DNA of 64,000 bases, taken from the NCBI GenBank assembly GCA_026707735.1, contig JAPOWH010000007.1:62001-126000 (forward strand), written 5' to 3'. The stretch comes from Gammaproteobacteria bacterium. GTDB taxonomy: Bacteria > Pseudomonadota > Gammaproteobacteria > Pseudomonadales > Azotimanducaceae. Below the pieces are notes generated by a model that did not search any database, was not told where the DNA came from, and saw only the letters and a program-made list of their open reading frames with translations. Below are positions 26,496-36,600 of the stretch, piece by piece (the first letter of the stretch is position 1; each line of letters starts with the position of its first letter). The translations under genes were made by a program, and so were the position numbers.

Positions 26496-29400
26496 ATGAC
26501 GTTGCAGCCGACAACAGTTCTCCGCGTGGCCGCAGCCGAAATGCGGACCTCCCGGCGATTGGTCAGGTTCTGGACCATTGTTGCCGTTCTCTCGATAATT
26601 TCACTCGCGGGCTACGCACTGTCTTGCTTGATCTTGAGTTTCACTGCCCCTTACTCACCATCGATTGGAGCAGCAACACCACTGTATTTGCTGGGAGGAA
26701 TCGATCCCACCTTCTTCCTGGCGTTTCAAATGGCTGTCCTTCTCCTGCTCTTCGACGCCGGGCACCAACATACGAGAAACCGCATCGACGAAGTGCTCGA
26801 CTCCATGCCCGTAACAAACCTGGAGTATCTCACAGGCAGAGTTTTGGGCATCTCCTTCCTGCTGTGGATGGTTGCGGCGGCGAATGTTCTGCTCATGCAA
26901 ACTTTCGGCGTCGCGGCGAACGCATTCAATTTCAGCTACGCCGAGCCAATTCAGTTGCATTCGATCATCAATCTCTTGCTAATTGATGCACCAGCCACCT
27001 TGCTGATCTGGGGTTCGTTCGTTGTTTTTCTCAGCGTCGTGCTGCGTATTCGCGTTCTCACCGTGGCCGTGGGATTGGCGGCCATGTTTGCTTGGTTCTT
27101 CTTGGTTCTCAATGTCCCCTATTCCCTGCTGTCCATCGTGTCGGCGTCGTCCAACGACAGCCTCTTTGTTTCCGATCTGATTCCGGAATTCGCGTCATGG
27201 CAAACAATCCTGGTCCGCATAGCCACGTTGCTTGGTGCCCTGGCGCTCGCCGTTGCCGCCGCAATTGCCATGCGACGACGCGATGGCACATCGATTCTGG
27301 CAAGCGCGTCGACCATCCTTGTGGCCATTGGTTTGTGCGGAGGGGCATATGCACTGAGCGCCACAAGCGTCCTTCAAGAATTCGGAAATCCCGCCAGATG
27401 GCACGAAGCCCACAAAGCGCAACACTGGTCCGATTCAGTCGACGTTCTGGAAATTTCTGGCACCGTTCAAATCTATCCAGGGAAGCGGCTCGACATTGAC
27501 CTCAGTCTCTCCCTGAAAATCGACTCCGATCCCGCGGAGCAACTGATCTTCACATTCAATCCGGGGATGACTATTAGCAACCTCGAATTTAATGGCAGTC
27601 CAGCGAGTTTTAGCTTTCAAGACGGATTGCTGAAACTAGACATTCAAGACGCCTTGACTCCTGACTCAGCACATGCGCTCCGCATTGTTGCCCACGGAAG
27701 ACCCAATCCTCGCTTCGCTCATTTTGACAGTGCCTTGAACTATATGACCAACCCTGCCGTGCCCATTCGATCTGTTCGCATCCTCGGCAAAGATAGCTCT
27801 GTCTTTCGATCCAACTTTGTCGCGTTGATGCCAGGCGTTCATTGGTATCCCATGCCTAGACCTGCACTTGAAGACTTTGCGTCGAGCGATCGAGGAACAG
27901 ACTACTTCAATGTGGACTTGTCAGTTGGACTTTCAAAGGAGAGCCTGCGGTTAGTCGGAACCGGCACCGCCATCCTCGAGGAAGGCAGCGAATCGACATA
28001 TCGAGTGACTTCGAAGGTGCCAGTTCCCGAAATCGGTCTGTTTGCAGCGGAGTACGAGAGTGCTTCGGTTGATGTTGACGGCGTAGCGTTCTCCATGCAT
28101 CTGCACAAACGGCATGCCAAGAACATGAATCTAACGGCTGGAATCGAGGAAGCATTCGCTACCGAGATATCAAACCGGTTGCAACGGCTCACAGAGCATG
28201 GATTGACGGTTCCCCAAGAGAGGATTTCCTTTGTTGAGGTGCCCAATCGATTGCGCACTATTGGCGGGGGATGGCGAATGGACAACGTGAGTTCACTGCC
28301 AGGAATTGCATTGATGAAAGCACAAGCATTCCCCAGAACAAATTTCAATCTTGCGATCCGATTTGCTAAACGCGAAGAATCACCGGAGCAAATTCCGGCA
28401 ACGCTAGCGAATCTCTTGTTTAGATACTTCGAAATGGGAATCGGAGTAGACAATTTGTGGACTACGGTTCCTGAGCATCTATGGACACATGTCACATCAG
28501 CCACGGGCGACCATGCTGAAGCGCTAGATCAAGTCGTACTTGCATTGATTTCCTTTCTGACAAGTACGCCTCAGCAATTCTTTTCGGTTTATTCAACGTT
28601 TCATGTAGCCAATACAACCGCCGTAAGCCCCTATACCTTGAATTATGGTTCAGACCCAGACGGATGGGCACCTTACCAGTTTGAGGTGCGCGAATCGGAA
28701 GTGAGCTACGGTAAGCGTCAGTCAATTTGGACATACATGGAAGGCAATGGACTGTCCGAACTTCCATCCTCCAATGGCAACCAAAGAGACCTTGAATTGA
28801 TGTTGACAAAGACCAACGCAATAGCGGACGGGCTGCTTCACGCCAACGGCATTGAAAAGATCCTGGGGTGGTTGACAGCTCTCCGTCTACAGTTTGCCGG
28901 TCAGAATTACACCTTCGACGATCTGATTCAGTTCGCAAAAGAGCACGAGATCGTGTACGACCCCTTCTTAACGGAATGGTTGGAAGAAACTCCTTTGCCG
29001 GCATACGCTTTTAAGCTAGTTTCGATGGAGCGAATCTCAGACGACGAGCACGGCGGTCCTCGCTACCAAACCTCTTTAGTTGTAAGAAATGTTGGACCAA
29101 TTTCAGGGTTCATTAGGGTTGAATACCCCCATGACCAAAATGCTGATCGACGATTTCCCTTCCTGCTGTCAACCGAAGGGATTCGAATTGAAGGAAACTC
29201 CGCAAGTCAGATCAATGTAGTCAACTCATACGCACTGAACCGGCTAAGTGTGGTACCTCATCTCTCGCTCAATCGCCAGCCAATGACACTTTGGCCGAAT
29301 GCCGAGTCCATTTCCGAAAGCCCCGACGAAGAGCCCGCTCCATTTGAAGAGAGCAGCACATGGATTCCGAGCTCCAACGGGATCGTGGTAGACGACCTCG

Positions 29401-29960
29401 ATTCTGGTTTTTCTGCAAACCAAACTGTACCCAAGATCACGCAATCGGCAAATCTAGGTCCATTCGATTGGTTTCGAGAGCACCGTTTGGAAATAGAACT
29501 GGAAGGCGGACTGCCAAGTTGGGGTCAAATGTATGGTTCAGGTTATTGGGGTACTACTACTAGGCAATTGTGGAACAGATTTGCAATTGAAAGTGCATAT
29601 GGCAAGTACCGAAGAACTTCAACCAGCCTATGGAACACACATTCAACGACATTTCCTACAGTTAGTTTTGAAGCCAAGACACCAGAAGCGTCTTTGTGGA
29701 GACTGGAATACCACATTCCGGCGACTCGTTTCATTATGGGCAGACGCAACACGATGAAATACCAGTTTGTTGTGTCCAACGAGAGCACTACCTACGATGT
29801 CGAATTCGAAAGCAATCCGGAAACCCCTGGCTGGCATGAGCTCGGACAATTCCAATTGACGGCGGGTCCGGTCGGTGTGGAACTCGTGCGAGCGGTCGGT
29901 TATGGACCTGTCTTCGCAGACGCAATCCGTTGGATCAAAGCTGATGACACACCGCTTTAG
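26496..29960 (+). CDS. ABC-2-like permease / M1-peptidase-like / golvesin-like fusion, copy 1
   Basis: I chose the ATG at 26496 because GGAGG lies eight bases before it; a GTG at 26490 is too close. The 1,154-residue protein has about seven transmembrane helices in the first 290 residues, with the ABC-2-type loop DEVLDSMPVTNLEYLTGR. A large periplasmic region (about 320-880) follows the M1 aminopeptidase plan: a beta N-domain, then GGGWRMDN near 590 where M1 enzymes have GAMEN. No HEXXH zinc motif follows; the equivalent helix reads HVTSATGDHAEALDQ. A golvesin/Xly-type domain ends the protein (about 955-1154; IVVDDLDSGF ... YGKYRR ... VFADAIRW). Related permease/M1 aminopeptidase fusions are known; this one looks catalytically dead. 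No ATPase partner is adjacent. Confidence 0.75.
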   Translation: MTLQPTTVLRVAAAEMRTSRRLVRFWTIVAVLSIISLAGYALSCLILSFTAPYSPSIGAATPLYLLGGIDPTFFLAFQMAVLLLLFDAGHQHTRNRIDEVLDSMPVTNLEYLTGRVLGISFLLWMVAAANVLLMQTFGVAANAFNFSYAEPIQLHSIINLLLIDAPATLLIWGSFVVFLSVVLRIRVLTVAVGLAAMFAWFFLVLNVPYSLLSIVSASSNDSLFVSDLIPEFASWQTILVRIATLLGALALAVAAAIAMRRRDGTSILASASTILVAIGLCGGAYALSATSVLQEFGNPARWHEAHKAQHWSDSVDVLEISGTVQIYPGKRLDIDLSLSLKIDSDPAEQLIFTFNPGMTISNLEFNGSPASFSFQDGLLKLDIQDALTPDSAHALRIVAHGRPNPRFAHFDSALNYMTNPAVPIRSVRILGKDSSVFRSNFVALMPGVHWYPMPRPALEDFASSDRGTDYFNVDLSVGLSKESLRLVGTGTAILEEGSESTYRVTSKVPVPEIGLFAAEYESASVDVDGVAFSMHLHKRHAKNMNLTAGIEEAFATEISNRLQRLTEHGLTVPQERISFVEVPNRLRTIGGGWRMDNVSSLPGIALMKAQAFPRTNFNLAIRFAKREESPEQIPATLANLLFRYFEMGIGVDNLWTTVPEHLWTHVTSATGDHAEALDQVVLALISFLTSTPQQFFSVYSTFHVANTTAVSPYTLNYGSDPDGWAPYQFEVRESEVSYGKRQSIWTYMEGNGLSELPSSNGNQRDLELMLTKTNAIADGLLHANGIEKILGWLTALRLQFAGQNYTFDDLIQFAKEHEIVYDPFLTEWLEETPLPAYAFKLVSMERISDDEHGGPRYQTSLVVRNVGPISGFIRVEYPHDQNADRRFPFLLSTEGIRIEGNSASQINVVNSYALNRLSVVPHLSLNRQPMTLWPNAESISESPDEEPAPFEESSTWIPSSNGIVVDDLDSGFSANQTVPKITQSANLGPFDWFREHRLEIELEGGLPSWGQMYGSGYWGTTTRQLWNRFAIESAYGKYRRTSTSLWNTHSTTFPTVSFEAKTPEASLWRLEYHIPATRFIMGRRNTMKYQFVVSNESTTYDVEFESNPETPGWHELGQFQLTAGPVGVELVRAVGYGPVFADAIRWIKADDTPL

Positions 29961-30042
29961 TTGGCAGCGACGGCACCATTCCGCGCAAGGCTACGGCAAG
30001 AGGTCCAAACCAAGGATCGCTTAAGATTGCCAATCCGAATTC

Positions 30043-33000
30043 TTGAGTTCGGAAATTGGACTTGACAGATACGTGAAACTTAGTGCAGGCACGTCGTTGA
30101 GCACCACGGGAAGCAGAATCCTTGCTGCAACTCGGGCCGAATTTGAAAACACCAAGCGGCTCACACGATTCAAGATTCTGCGGATAGTACTTCCGATGGC
30201 CACGCTTGTCGCGTACGCCATGTCGTGCTTTATCCAGTTGTTTGTCGCGCCGTATTCCCCAACCTTTGGTGCTGCGACTCCAAAGTACCTTCTGGAAAAC
30301 ATTGACCCTACATTCTTCCTGATCTTTCAGCTGGCGGCACTATTCCTTGTGTTTGATGCACCGCACCGCCATCGGCGCAATCAAATCGCCGAGGTCTTGG
30401 ATGCAAAACCTGTGTCGAATTTCGAGCTGCTTATGGGTCGAGTGATTGCAACAGCGGCGTTGATGTGGCTAGTTGTGGTAGTCGTCGTTCTCATTCCATG
30501 CTTGATCGGACTAATTGCCGCCGTTGGCGGGTTTGATTTTGCCGAACCCATCGCACTTGCTTCCGTTCTAAACCTTCTGTTTCTTGATGCACCCATTACG
30601 CTTCTGTATTGGTGTGCGATTGGTGTGTTCTTGACCAGCATTCTGCGATTTCGTGTTGCTGTCTTTGCCGTGGCTACAGGTTTCATGTTCCTTTGGTTCT
30701 TCTTGACCATTGAATCGCCCTACTCCGTCTTGCCATTAGTGTCGCCGTCCTCAAACGACACTCTATTCATTTCCGATTTGGCACCTGAACTGTTTTCAAC
30801 GCCTGTCTTTCTTGTCCGATTGGCCACTCTCCTGCTTGCATTTGCCTTCGTCCTGCTGGCGGCTATTTGGATCAAACGGAACGACAGTGCACGTCTGCCG
30901 AATGTTCGAGTTGCCGCACCACTTGCTCTTGTAGCTTGCGTAGGAATGTACGGCTTGGCCAGTGCGTTGGTCTTTGGCGCATTGGCGGACGAAAAGCGGT
31001 GGCGCGAAATTCATGCCGCCGCAAAGGAAGGACGAGAGGTAGATCTGAAGAGAATCTCAGGCACTATCCAACTGAATGCTAGATCCCATTTGGAACTCGA
31101 TCTGAAATTGGAATTTGCTACCGATTTGCAAGACTCTGAACCCTTTGTGTTTGCCTTCAATCCGGCAATGAACATTCAAACGTTGGAATTGAACGGATCC
31201 GTTGCTAATCACACGTTTCAAAATGGCTTGCTTCGACTGAGCAATCCAAACCTGCTTGAATCGAATTCTGACCAAACATTGCGAATCGTAGCACGGGGTC
31301 GACCCAACCCGCGCTTTGCCTACTTCGACAGCGCAATCAACTACCTGACTGATGCCGATGTCCCAATTCAGCTAACTTCTCTATTCGGCAGGGAAAACTC
31401 CCTATTCGGAGCTCGATATGTCGCATTGATGCCCGCCATTTGCTGGTACCCAATTCCCGGTCCGATCAATGGGCATTTCACGCGCCAACAGCGCGGGTCG
31501 GACTACTTCGATGTCGATTTGAATGTCAAGCTATCACCATCAAGTCTCTCGCTTGTCGGTACCGGAACTACGACTAGCCAAGGTGAGGAAGCGTCGACCT
31601 TCAGAGTTATGTCTCACGCACCAATGAGCGAAATTGGCTTGTTCGCTTCGTCATTTCTTCGCCTGTCGACCGAATTCGATGGAATGACTATTGCCATGTA
31701 CTTCCACAGGAGCCACACAAAGCACCTAGCCTGGATCGGAGACCTTGAACAATCCTTCAGAACGGAAGTACAAACGTGGCTACGACGCTACGTCGATCTC
31801 GGACTAACACTGCCGCAACAATCGTTGTCGTTTGTCGAAGTTCCAAGAAAACTACGCACAGTCGGAGGAGGCTGGCGAATGGACTCGGTCGCCGCGCTTC
31901 CGGGTGTCGTTCTTGTCAAAGAACACGGTTTCCCCACAGCTCCGTTGCCCATGGGTCTAGATCGACTTGAGGAGAGAATCGCCGACCGGGAGCAACGCCA
32001 GGCAAGCCAGACTGACCTTGTAGTGCAATACATGGCGCGCGGATTGGAAACGGACAATCTGTGGGTCAGTCTGCCTAACACCTTTTGGTCGGAAGTAACT
32101 TCTGCCACAGGAGAATACGCGCAAGCTCTTGACCAAATCGCTCGCTCCCTTATTGGGTCAATAGCACCCAATCATCGCCAATTCTTCTCGATCTACTCAA
32201 GTTCATACGTTGCACACATGACTGGTGTAAACCCCTTTATATCCGACGAATTTTTAGGGACCGCTCTTTACGACCGACCAGTGCCATCGCCCGTTCAATC
32301 GTTTGCTGACGACTATGGCCGGCGCGCATCGGTGTGGAATCATGTCGAGACTCTCGCATATTCGGATTTGCCTACGAACAACAATCAACGCGACCTCGAA
32401 TTAATGCTGTTCAAAAGCAACGAAATTGCTAGAGGATTGCTCTCGATAAACGGCGAGGAGAAGGTATTCAAATGGCTTTCCAACTTGCGAAGGAGATTCG
32501 CCGGATCCAACTACACACATCGAGACATGCTGGCGCTAGCCGAAGAGCACGAATTGATTGTTGATCCGTTTCTTACTGACTGGATAAGAAACGCCTCGCT
32601 TCCTGGCTATGTTGTTTCTCGAATGAGCGTGGATCGAATTGCCGACGATGCTAGAGGCAATCCCCAATACAAGACGAGTGTGACAGTTAGAAACATGGAG
32701 CCAGTTGGTGGATTCGTGCGACTGCAATACCCAACTGAAGAGACGTGGAGCTGGATGTTTCCCTACTACACGCAATCAAAAGGGGTTTACGTTAGTGCAA
32801 AGACTTCTACGCGCATAAACCTTATCACTCCCTATGAAGTTCGCACTGCTCGACTGCTTCCGGGTCTTTCCTTGAATCGAGGTGCGATTAGCCTACGAAA
32901 ATCCTCCTCGACTATCGATGAACTACTCGAGGTCCAGCCTCCCCCGTTTGCGCAGGCAAGCGAATGGATGCCAACCTCCGACAGCGGAATCATCGTCGAC

Positions 33001-33552
33001 GATCTCGATGCGGGATTTACAGTTACTCAACCCTCTCCCAATTTGGCGCGTCCGACGTCTCTAGGTCCCATGGGGTGGTTTGCGCCTCCACGTCTCCAGT
33101 TGGAGCTGGACAGTGGATTGCCCTACTTGGGAACCTATTACGCACGCATTTCCGAATTCCGTGTTGCTCGCGGTACTTGGGGACGCATTGTCGAAAGCTC
33201 TGCGTACGGCAAGTATCGAAAAACAGTAGCGCAGGCTTGGATCAAAGACAAGATCCACACTGCGCAGTTCACGACGGAGCTGCCTGAGTCCACCCTGTGG
33301 AGACTCTCGTTTCATGTTCCCCGGAGTTGGCGACCGGGTCCGAATGTGGATTTGCAGTGGCAGTTCAAGATTTCCAACGAGAGCGAGAATTGGTATCGCG
33401 AATTTGACCTAGGTTCCAAAGTGCCAGGGTGGAATTCAATCGGAGACTTCAACCTGCCCAAAGGCGCCATTAGTGTGGAACTGGCTGGCATTTCCAAACC
33501 TGGGCATGTCTACGCCGACGCAATTCGCTGGACTAGAGCAATCGATCCATAG
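30043..33552 (+). CDS. ABC-2-like permease / M1-peptidase-like / golvesin-like fusion, copy 2
   Basis: This 1,169-residue paralogue shares the full layout of its neighbours: membrane domain with AEVLDAKPVSNFELLMGR, GGGWRMDS near residue 607, VTSATGEYAQALDQ where a zinc motif would be expected, and a C-terminal domain starting IIVDDLDAGF near 983 and ending VYADAIRW. The start is uncertain: TTG at 30043 has no clear ribosome-binding site, and GTG at 30073 is an alternative. It lies 82 bases after copy 1 with no exact sigma-54 promoter in the gap, so it is probably read from the copy 1 promoter. Function unknown; anchored substrate binding or ABC-coupled export are possibilities. Confidence 0.72.
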   Translation: MSSEIGLDRYVKLSAGTSLSTTGSRILAATRAEFENTKRLTRFKILRIVLPMATLVAYAMSCFIQLFVAPYSPTFGAATPKYLLENIDPTFFLIFQLAALFLVFDAPHRHRRNQIAEVLDAKPVSNFELLMGRVIATAALMWLVVVVVVLIPCLIGLIAAVGGFDFAEPIALASVLNLLFLDAPITLLYWCAIGVFLTSILRFRVAVFAVATGFMFLWFFLTIESPYSVLPLVSPSSNDTLFISDLAPELFSTPVFLVRLATLLLAFAFVLLAAIWIKRNDSARLPNVRVAAPLALVACVGMYGLASALVFGALADEKRWREIHAAAKEGREVDLKRISGTIQLNARSHLELDLKLEFATDLQDSEPFVFAFNPAMNIQTLELNGSVANHTFQNGLLRLSNPNLLESNSDQTLRIVARGRPNPRFAYFDSAINYLTDADVPIQLTSLFGRENSLFGARYVALMPAICWYPIPGPINGHFTRQQRGSDYFDVDLNVKLSPSSLSLVGTGTTTSQGEEASTFRVMSHAPMSEIGLFASSFLRLSTEFDGMTIAMYFHRSHTKHLAWIGDLEQSFRTEVQTWLRRYVDLGLTLPQQSLSFVEVPRKLRTVGGGWRMDSVAALPGVVLVKEHGFPTAPLPMGLDRLEERIADREQRQASQTDLVVQYMARGLETDNLWVSLPNTFWSEVTSATGEYAQALDQIARSLIGSIAPNHRQFFSIYSSSYVAHMTGVNPFISDEFLGTALYDRPVPSPVQSFADDYGRRASVWNHVETLAYSDLPTNNNQRDLELMLFKSNEIARGLLSINGEEKVFKWLSNLRRRFAGSNYTHRDMLALAEEHELIVDPFLTDWIRNASLPGYVVSRMSVDRIADDARGNPQYKTSVTVRNMEPVGGFVRLQYPTEETWSWMFPYYTQSKGVYVSAKTSTRINLITPYEVRTARLLPGLSLNRGAISLRKSSSTIDELLEVQPPPFAQASEWMPTSDSGIIVDDLDAGFTVTQPSPNLARPTSLGPMGWFAPPRLQLELDSGLPYLGTYYARISEFRVARGTWGRIVESSAYGKYRKTVAQAWIKDKIHTAQFTTELPESTLWRLSFHVPRSWRPGPNVDLQWQFKISNESENWYREFDLGSKVPGWNSIGDFNLPKGAISVELAGISKPGHVYADAIRWTRAIDP

Positions 33553-33573
33553 CAGTCGCTTTCGCAATACCAG

Positions 33574-33589
33574 TGGCACGAAAATTGCA
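33574..33589 (+). promoter_or_regulatory. Sigma-54 (RpoN) promoter of fusion gene 3
   Basis: TGGCACG (33574-33580), four A residues, then TTGCA (33585-33589) is an exact RpoN core with correct -24/-12 spacing. The predicted start is near 33600, 28 bases before the ATG. An inverted repeat ATTGCA/TGCAAT (33584-33589 and 33601-33606) overlaps the -12 element. Confidence 0.85.
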
Positions 33590-33627
33590 TTAAATTTCAG
33601 TGCAATGGCCGCGTAGAGTCCTAGGCA

Positions 33628-36600
33628 ATGTCCACAGTTCCGTCCATCTCCAAGATTCTCTCTGTGGCTGCCGGAGAGGTCCGAACATCTAGGCGACAAG
33701 TACGATTCTGGACCATAGTCTTTCTTTTGTCGCTGTTTTCCCTAGCTGGCTATGGACTGTCATGCTCCTTCCTCGCCTACGCTGCAACGACCTCTCCATC
33801 CTACGGCACTGGCATTCCCCAGTACTTGCTGGGCAACATCGATCCCTCATTTTTCCTCATGTTTCAGATGGCTGCATTGTTCCTCCTGTTCGACACGTCA
33901 CACCAGCAGAAGCGGGATCGCATTGCCGAAGTCTTGGACTCAAAACCCATCTCCAATTTCGAATACTTGGCAGGACGCGTGCTTGGTATCGCAGCCCTGC
34001 TGTGGATTGTCGCAGTGTTGAACATTCTGGCGATGCAAGTGTTCGGCTGGGTCGCAACGACCACGAACATCGCTGTTGGTGACACCCTGCAGCTGCACTC
34101 CGTGCTCAACTTGATTTTCTTGGATGCGCCTACGACATTGTTGTTCTGGTGTTCCGTTGTCGTCTTGCTTGCGAGCGCATTGCGCATGCGCGTCGTGGTT
34201 GCAGCGGTTGGAGTCGGACTGATGTTCGCGTGGTTTACCTTGGTGCTTGAATCCCCCTACTCGCTGCAGGCGATCGTTTCCCCTTCCTCAAACGATTCGC
34301 TCTTCGTATCTGAATTGCTTCCTGAGCTTGCTTCGCCTTCAGTCCTTGCGATTCGCGCTGGTACCGTCCTAGCGGCACTTGCACTACTAGCAATAGCAAC
34401 CGTGATCCTTCCGCGACGTGACGGGCATGGCCAGATGAACAGTGTCATTTCAACCACAGCGGGGGGACTCGGTGCCGTACTAGCGACGCTGGGTTCTTGG
34501 AGCCACGTTGCGCACGTCAACGGTGCCGACCAGTGGGCTGAGGCACACCAAAACTTCGAATGGAATGCGACAACTGATCTGACCTCAATCACCGGAATGG
34601 TGCAAATGGAACGCAGTCGTCTCGCCATTGACTTGATCTTGAACGTTGAATGCCAAGAATCCAAATCAAACGAGCTCGTATTCTCGTTCAATCCGGCAAT
34701 GAACATTCAGACTCTGGAGATGAACGGGAATGCAGTGCAGTTCTCCTTCCAAAACGGCTTGCTCGTGATTGAGAATCCTAGTGCCCCGGCCGAGCCTCGC
34801 GCGCATACATTGCACATCGTTGCACATGGCGTTCCTGACCAACGATTTGCCTATTTGAACAGTGCATTCGACTACTTGAGTGTGCCGAAGGTGCCACGTC
34901 AAGCCATTGCTCTGTTTGGCAGCCATGCATCGATCTACGACTCCAGGTATGTTGCGTTGATGCCAGCAACACATTGGTATCCGGTTCCGGGACCAATACA
35001 ACAGGGCTACAGTTCACTGCAACATGGACTGGATTATTTTGATGTCGATCTCACTGTAGCCCTTGAGAACGACGATTGGCAATTGGTCGGGCCGACAGCA
35101 TCGATTCAACTTTCGGAACCAGCTAACGCCTATCGGGTTACCTCCGAACAGCCCATACACGAAATTGGGTTGTTTGCGTCGAACTTCGAAAGTGCGTCAA
35201 TCGACATCGAGGGCACTAGGTTCTTCGTTTATCTCCACAAGCGGCATGCATCTAACCTTCGATTAGTTGAAGAAATTGAAGTAACGGTGCGAGAAAGAGC
35301 TGGTACTTGGTTGAGCAAATTTTCTGAGCATGGATTAACGATCCCAAATCGTTCGGTTTCTTTTGTTGAAGTTCCTCGACGATTGCGGATGGTCGGCGGT
35401 GGCTGGCGGATGGATTCCAAACAAACGCTGCCCGGACTCGTGCTCTTGAACGAACGTGGCTTCCCCAACGCGAGGTTGGATTTGGTGCGAAAACGTCAAT
35501 CCGATAGCGAGACCTCACTGTCTCTGGGTTTGTTCGAATGGCTTGTCCATTACTCGCAGCAAGGAATCGGGCCGGATGATGTCTTGTCAGATTTAGCGGC
35601 GAAACTCTTGACCGACTCGACGTCCGCAACTGGTCAATACGCGCAGCCTCTGGAAACAATCCTTCAATTCTTGACCACATTTGTTGGCCGTGACGATTTA
35701 GACGAATTCTCTAATAGCTTCTTCAATGCTTATTCGACGATCCACTTTGCAGACACAACCGCAATTAGTTTGTTTGAAGGAGTTACTGGAATTGAGGATG
35801 GCGTGAGCAACTCCCAAGTGCCAAGCTCAATGCCCACTCTGCGAAGAGTACGCCAAAGGTACTCAACTCGTACCTCGATCTGGAACGATTTGGAAATCGT
35901 GGGATTTCCTAATCTTCCTACGGGCCATGGGCATAAGCGTGATTTGGAGTTTTCGCTCTTCAAATGCCGAGAAATCGCACGCGCGCTTTTCTCGATCAAC
36001 GGAGAGGATCTTGTTCTCAATTGGCTAGCAGACGTATTACACCAGAAGCAGGGAGGTAACTTCACGTACGTGGATCTAATCAGAATTGCTGAACAGCATG
36101 AGGTAGTGATAGATCCATTCCTAACCCATTGGCTTTCTTCTGCGTCGCTGCCTGGGTTTGCAGCATCCCCCTACACTACGTTTCGCATTCAAGACGACGA
36201 GCGAGGCAACCCCCAATTTCAGACGAGTGTCGCTGTTAGGAATACGAGCAATGTGGCGGGGTCCGTGCGTCTGCAATACCCTACCGAAGAGACTTGGAAT
36301 TGGATACATCCATACGTAGAGAGCAGCAAGGCTGTTCGGATCGAAGGAAACTCAACCAAACAAATCAATCTCCTTACTGCATACGAAATTCGAAGCGTCT
36401 ACCTAAATCCAGGGCTTTCGCTAAATAGAGACGTACTTGGACTAATTAGAGATCCATCCTCGCCTAACGAATTGACAAATCGTGAACCGGCAAGCTACGA
36501 AACGATCGGTTCGTGGTCGCCGCCATTCGAAGAAGGAATCATAGTCGACGACCTAGACCCGGGATTCGTGGTCCAGCAGAAAGCGCCACGCACCACGCGT

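Noticed and set aside
27902-28504. 200-residue antisense frame inside fusion copy 1
   Set aside because: It is a shadow of the long coding frame, with no domain pattern or ribosome-binding site.
28940-28980. HE-containing segment (EHEIVYDPF in copy 1) as a zinc motif
   Set aside because: The third position after HE that should be His is Tyr, Val or Ile in the three copies, and the segment lies far past the expected place.
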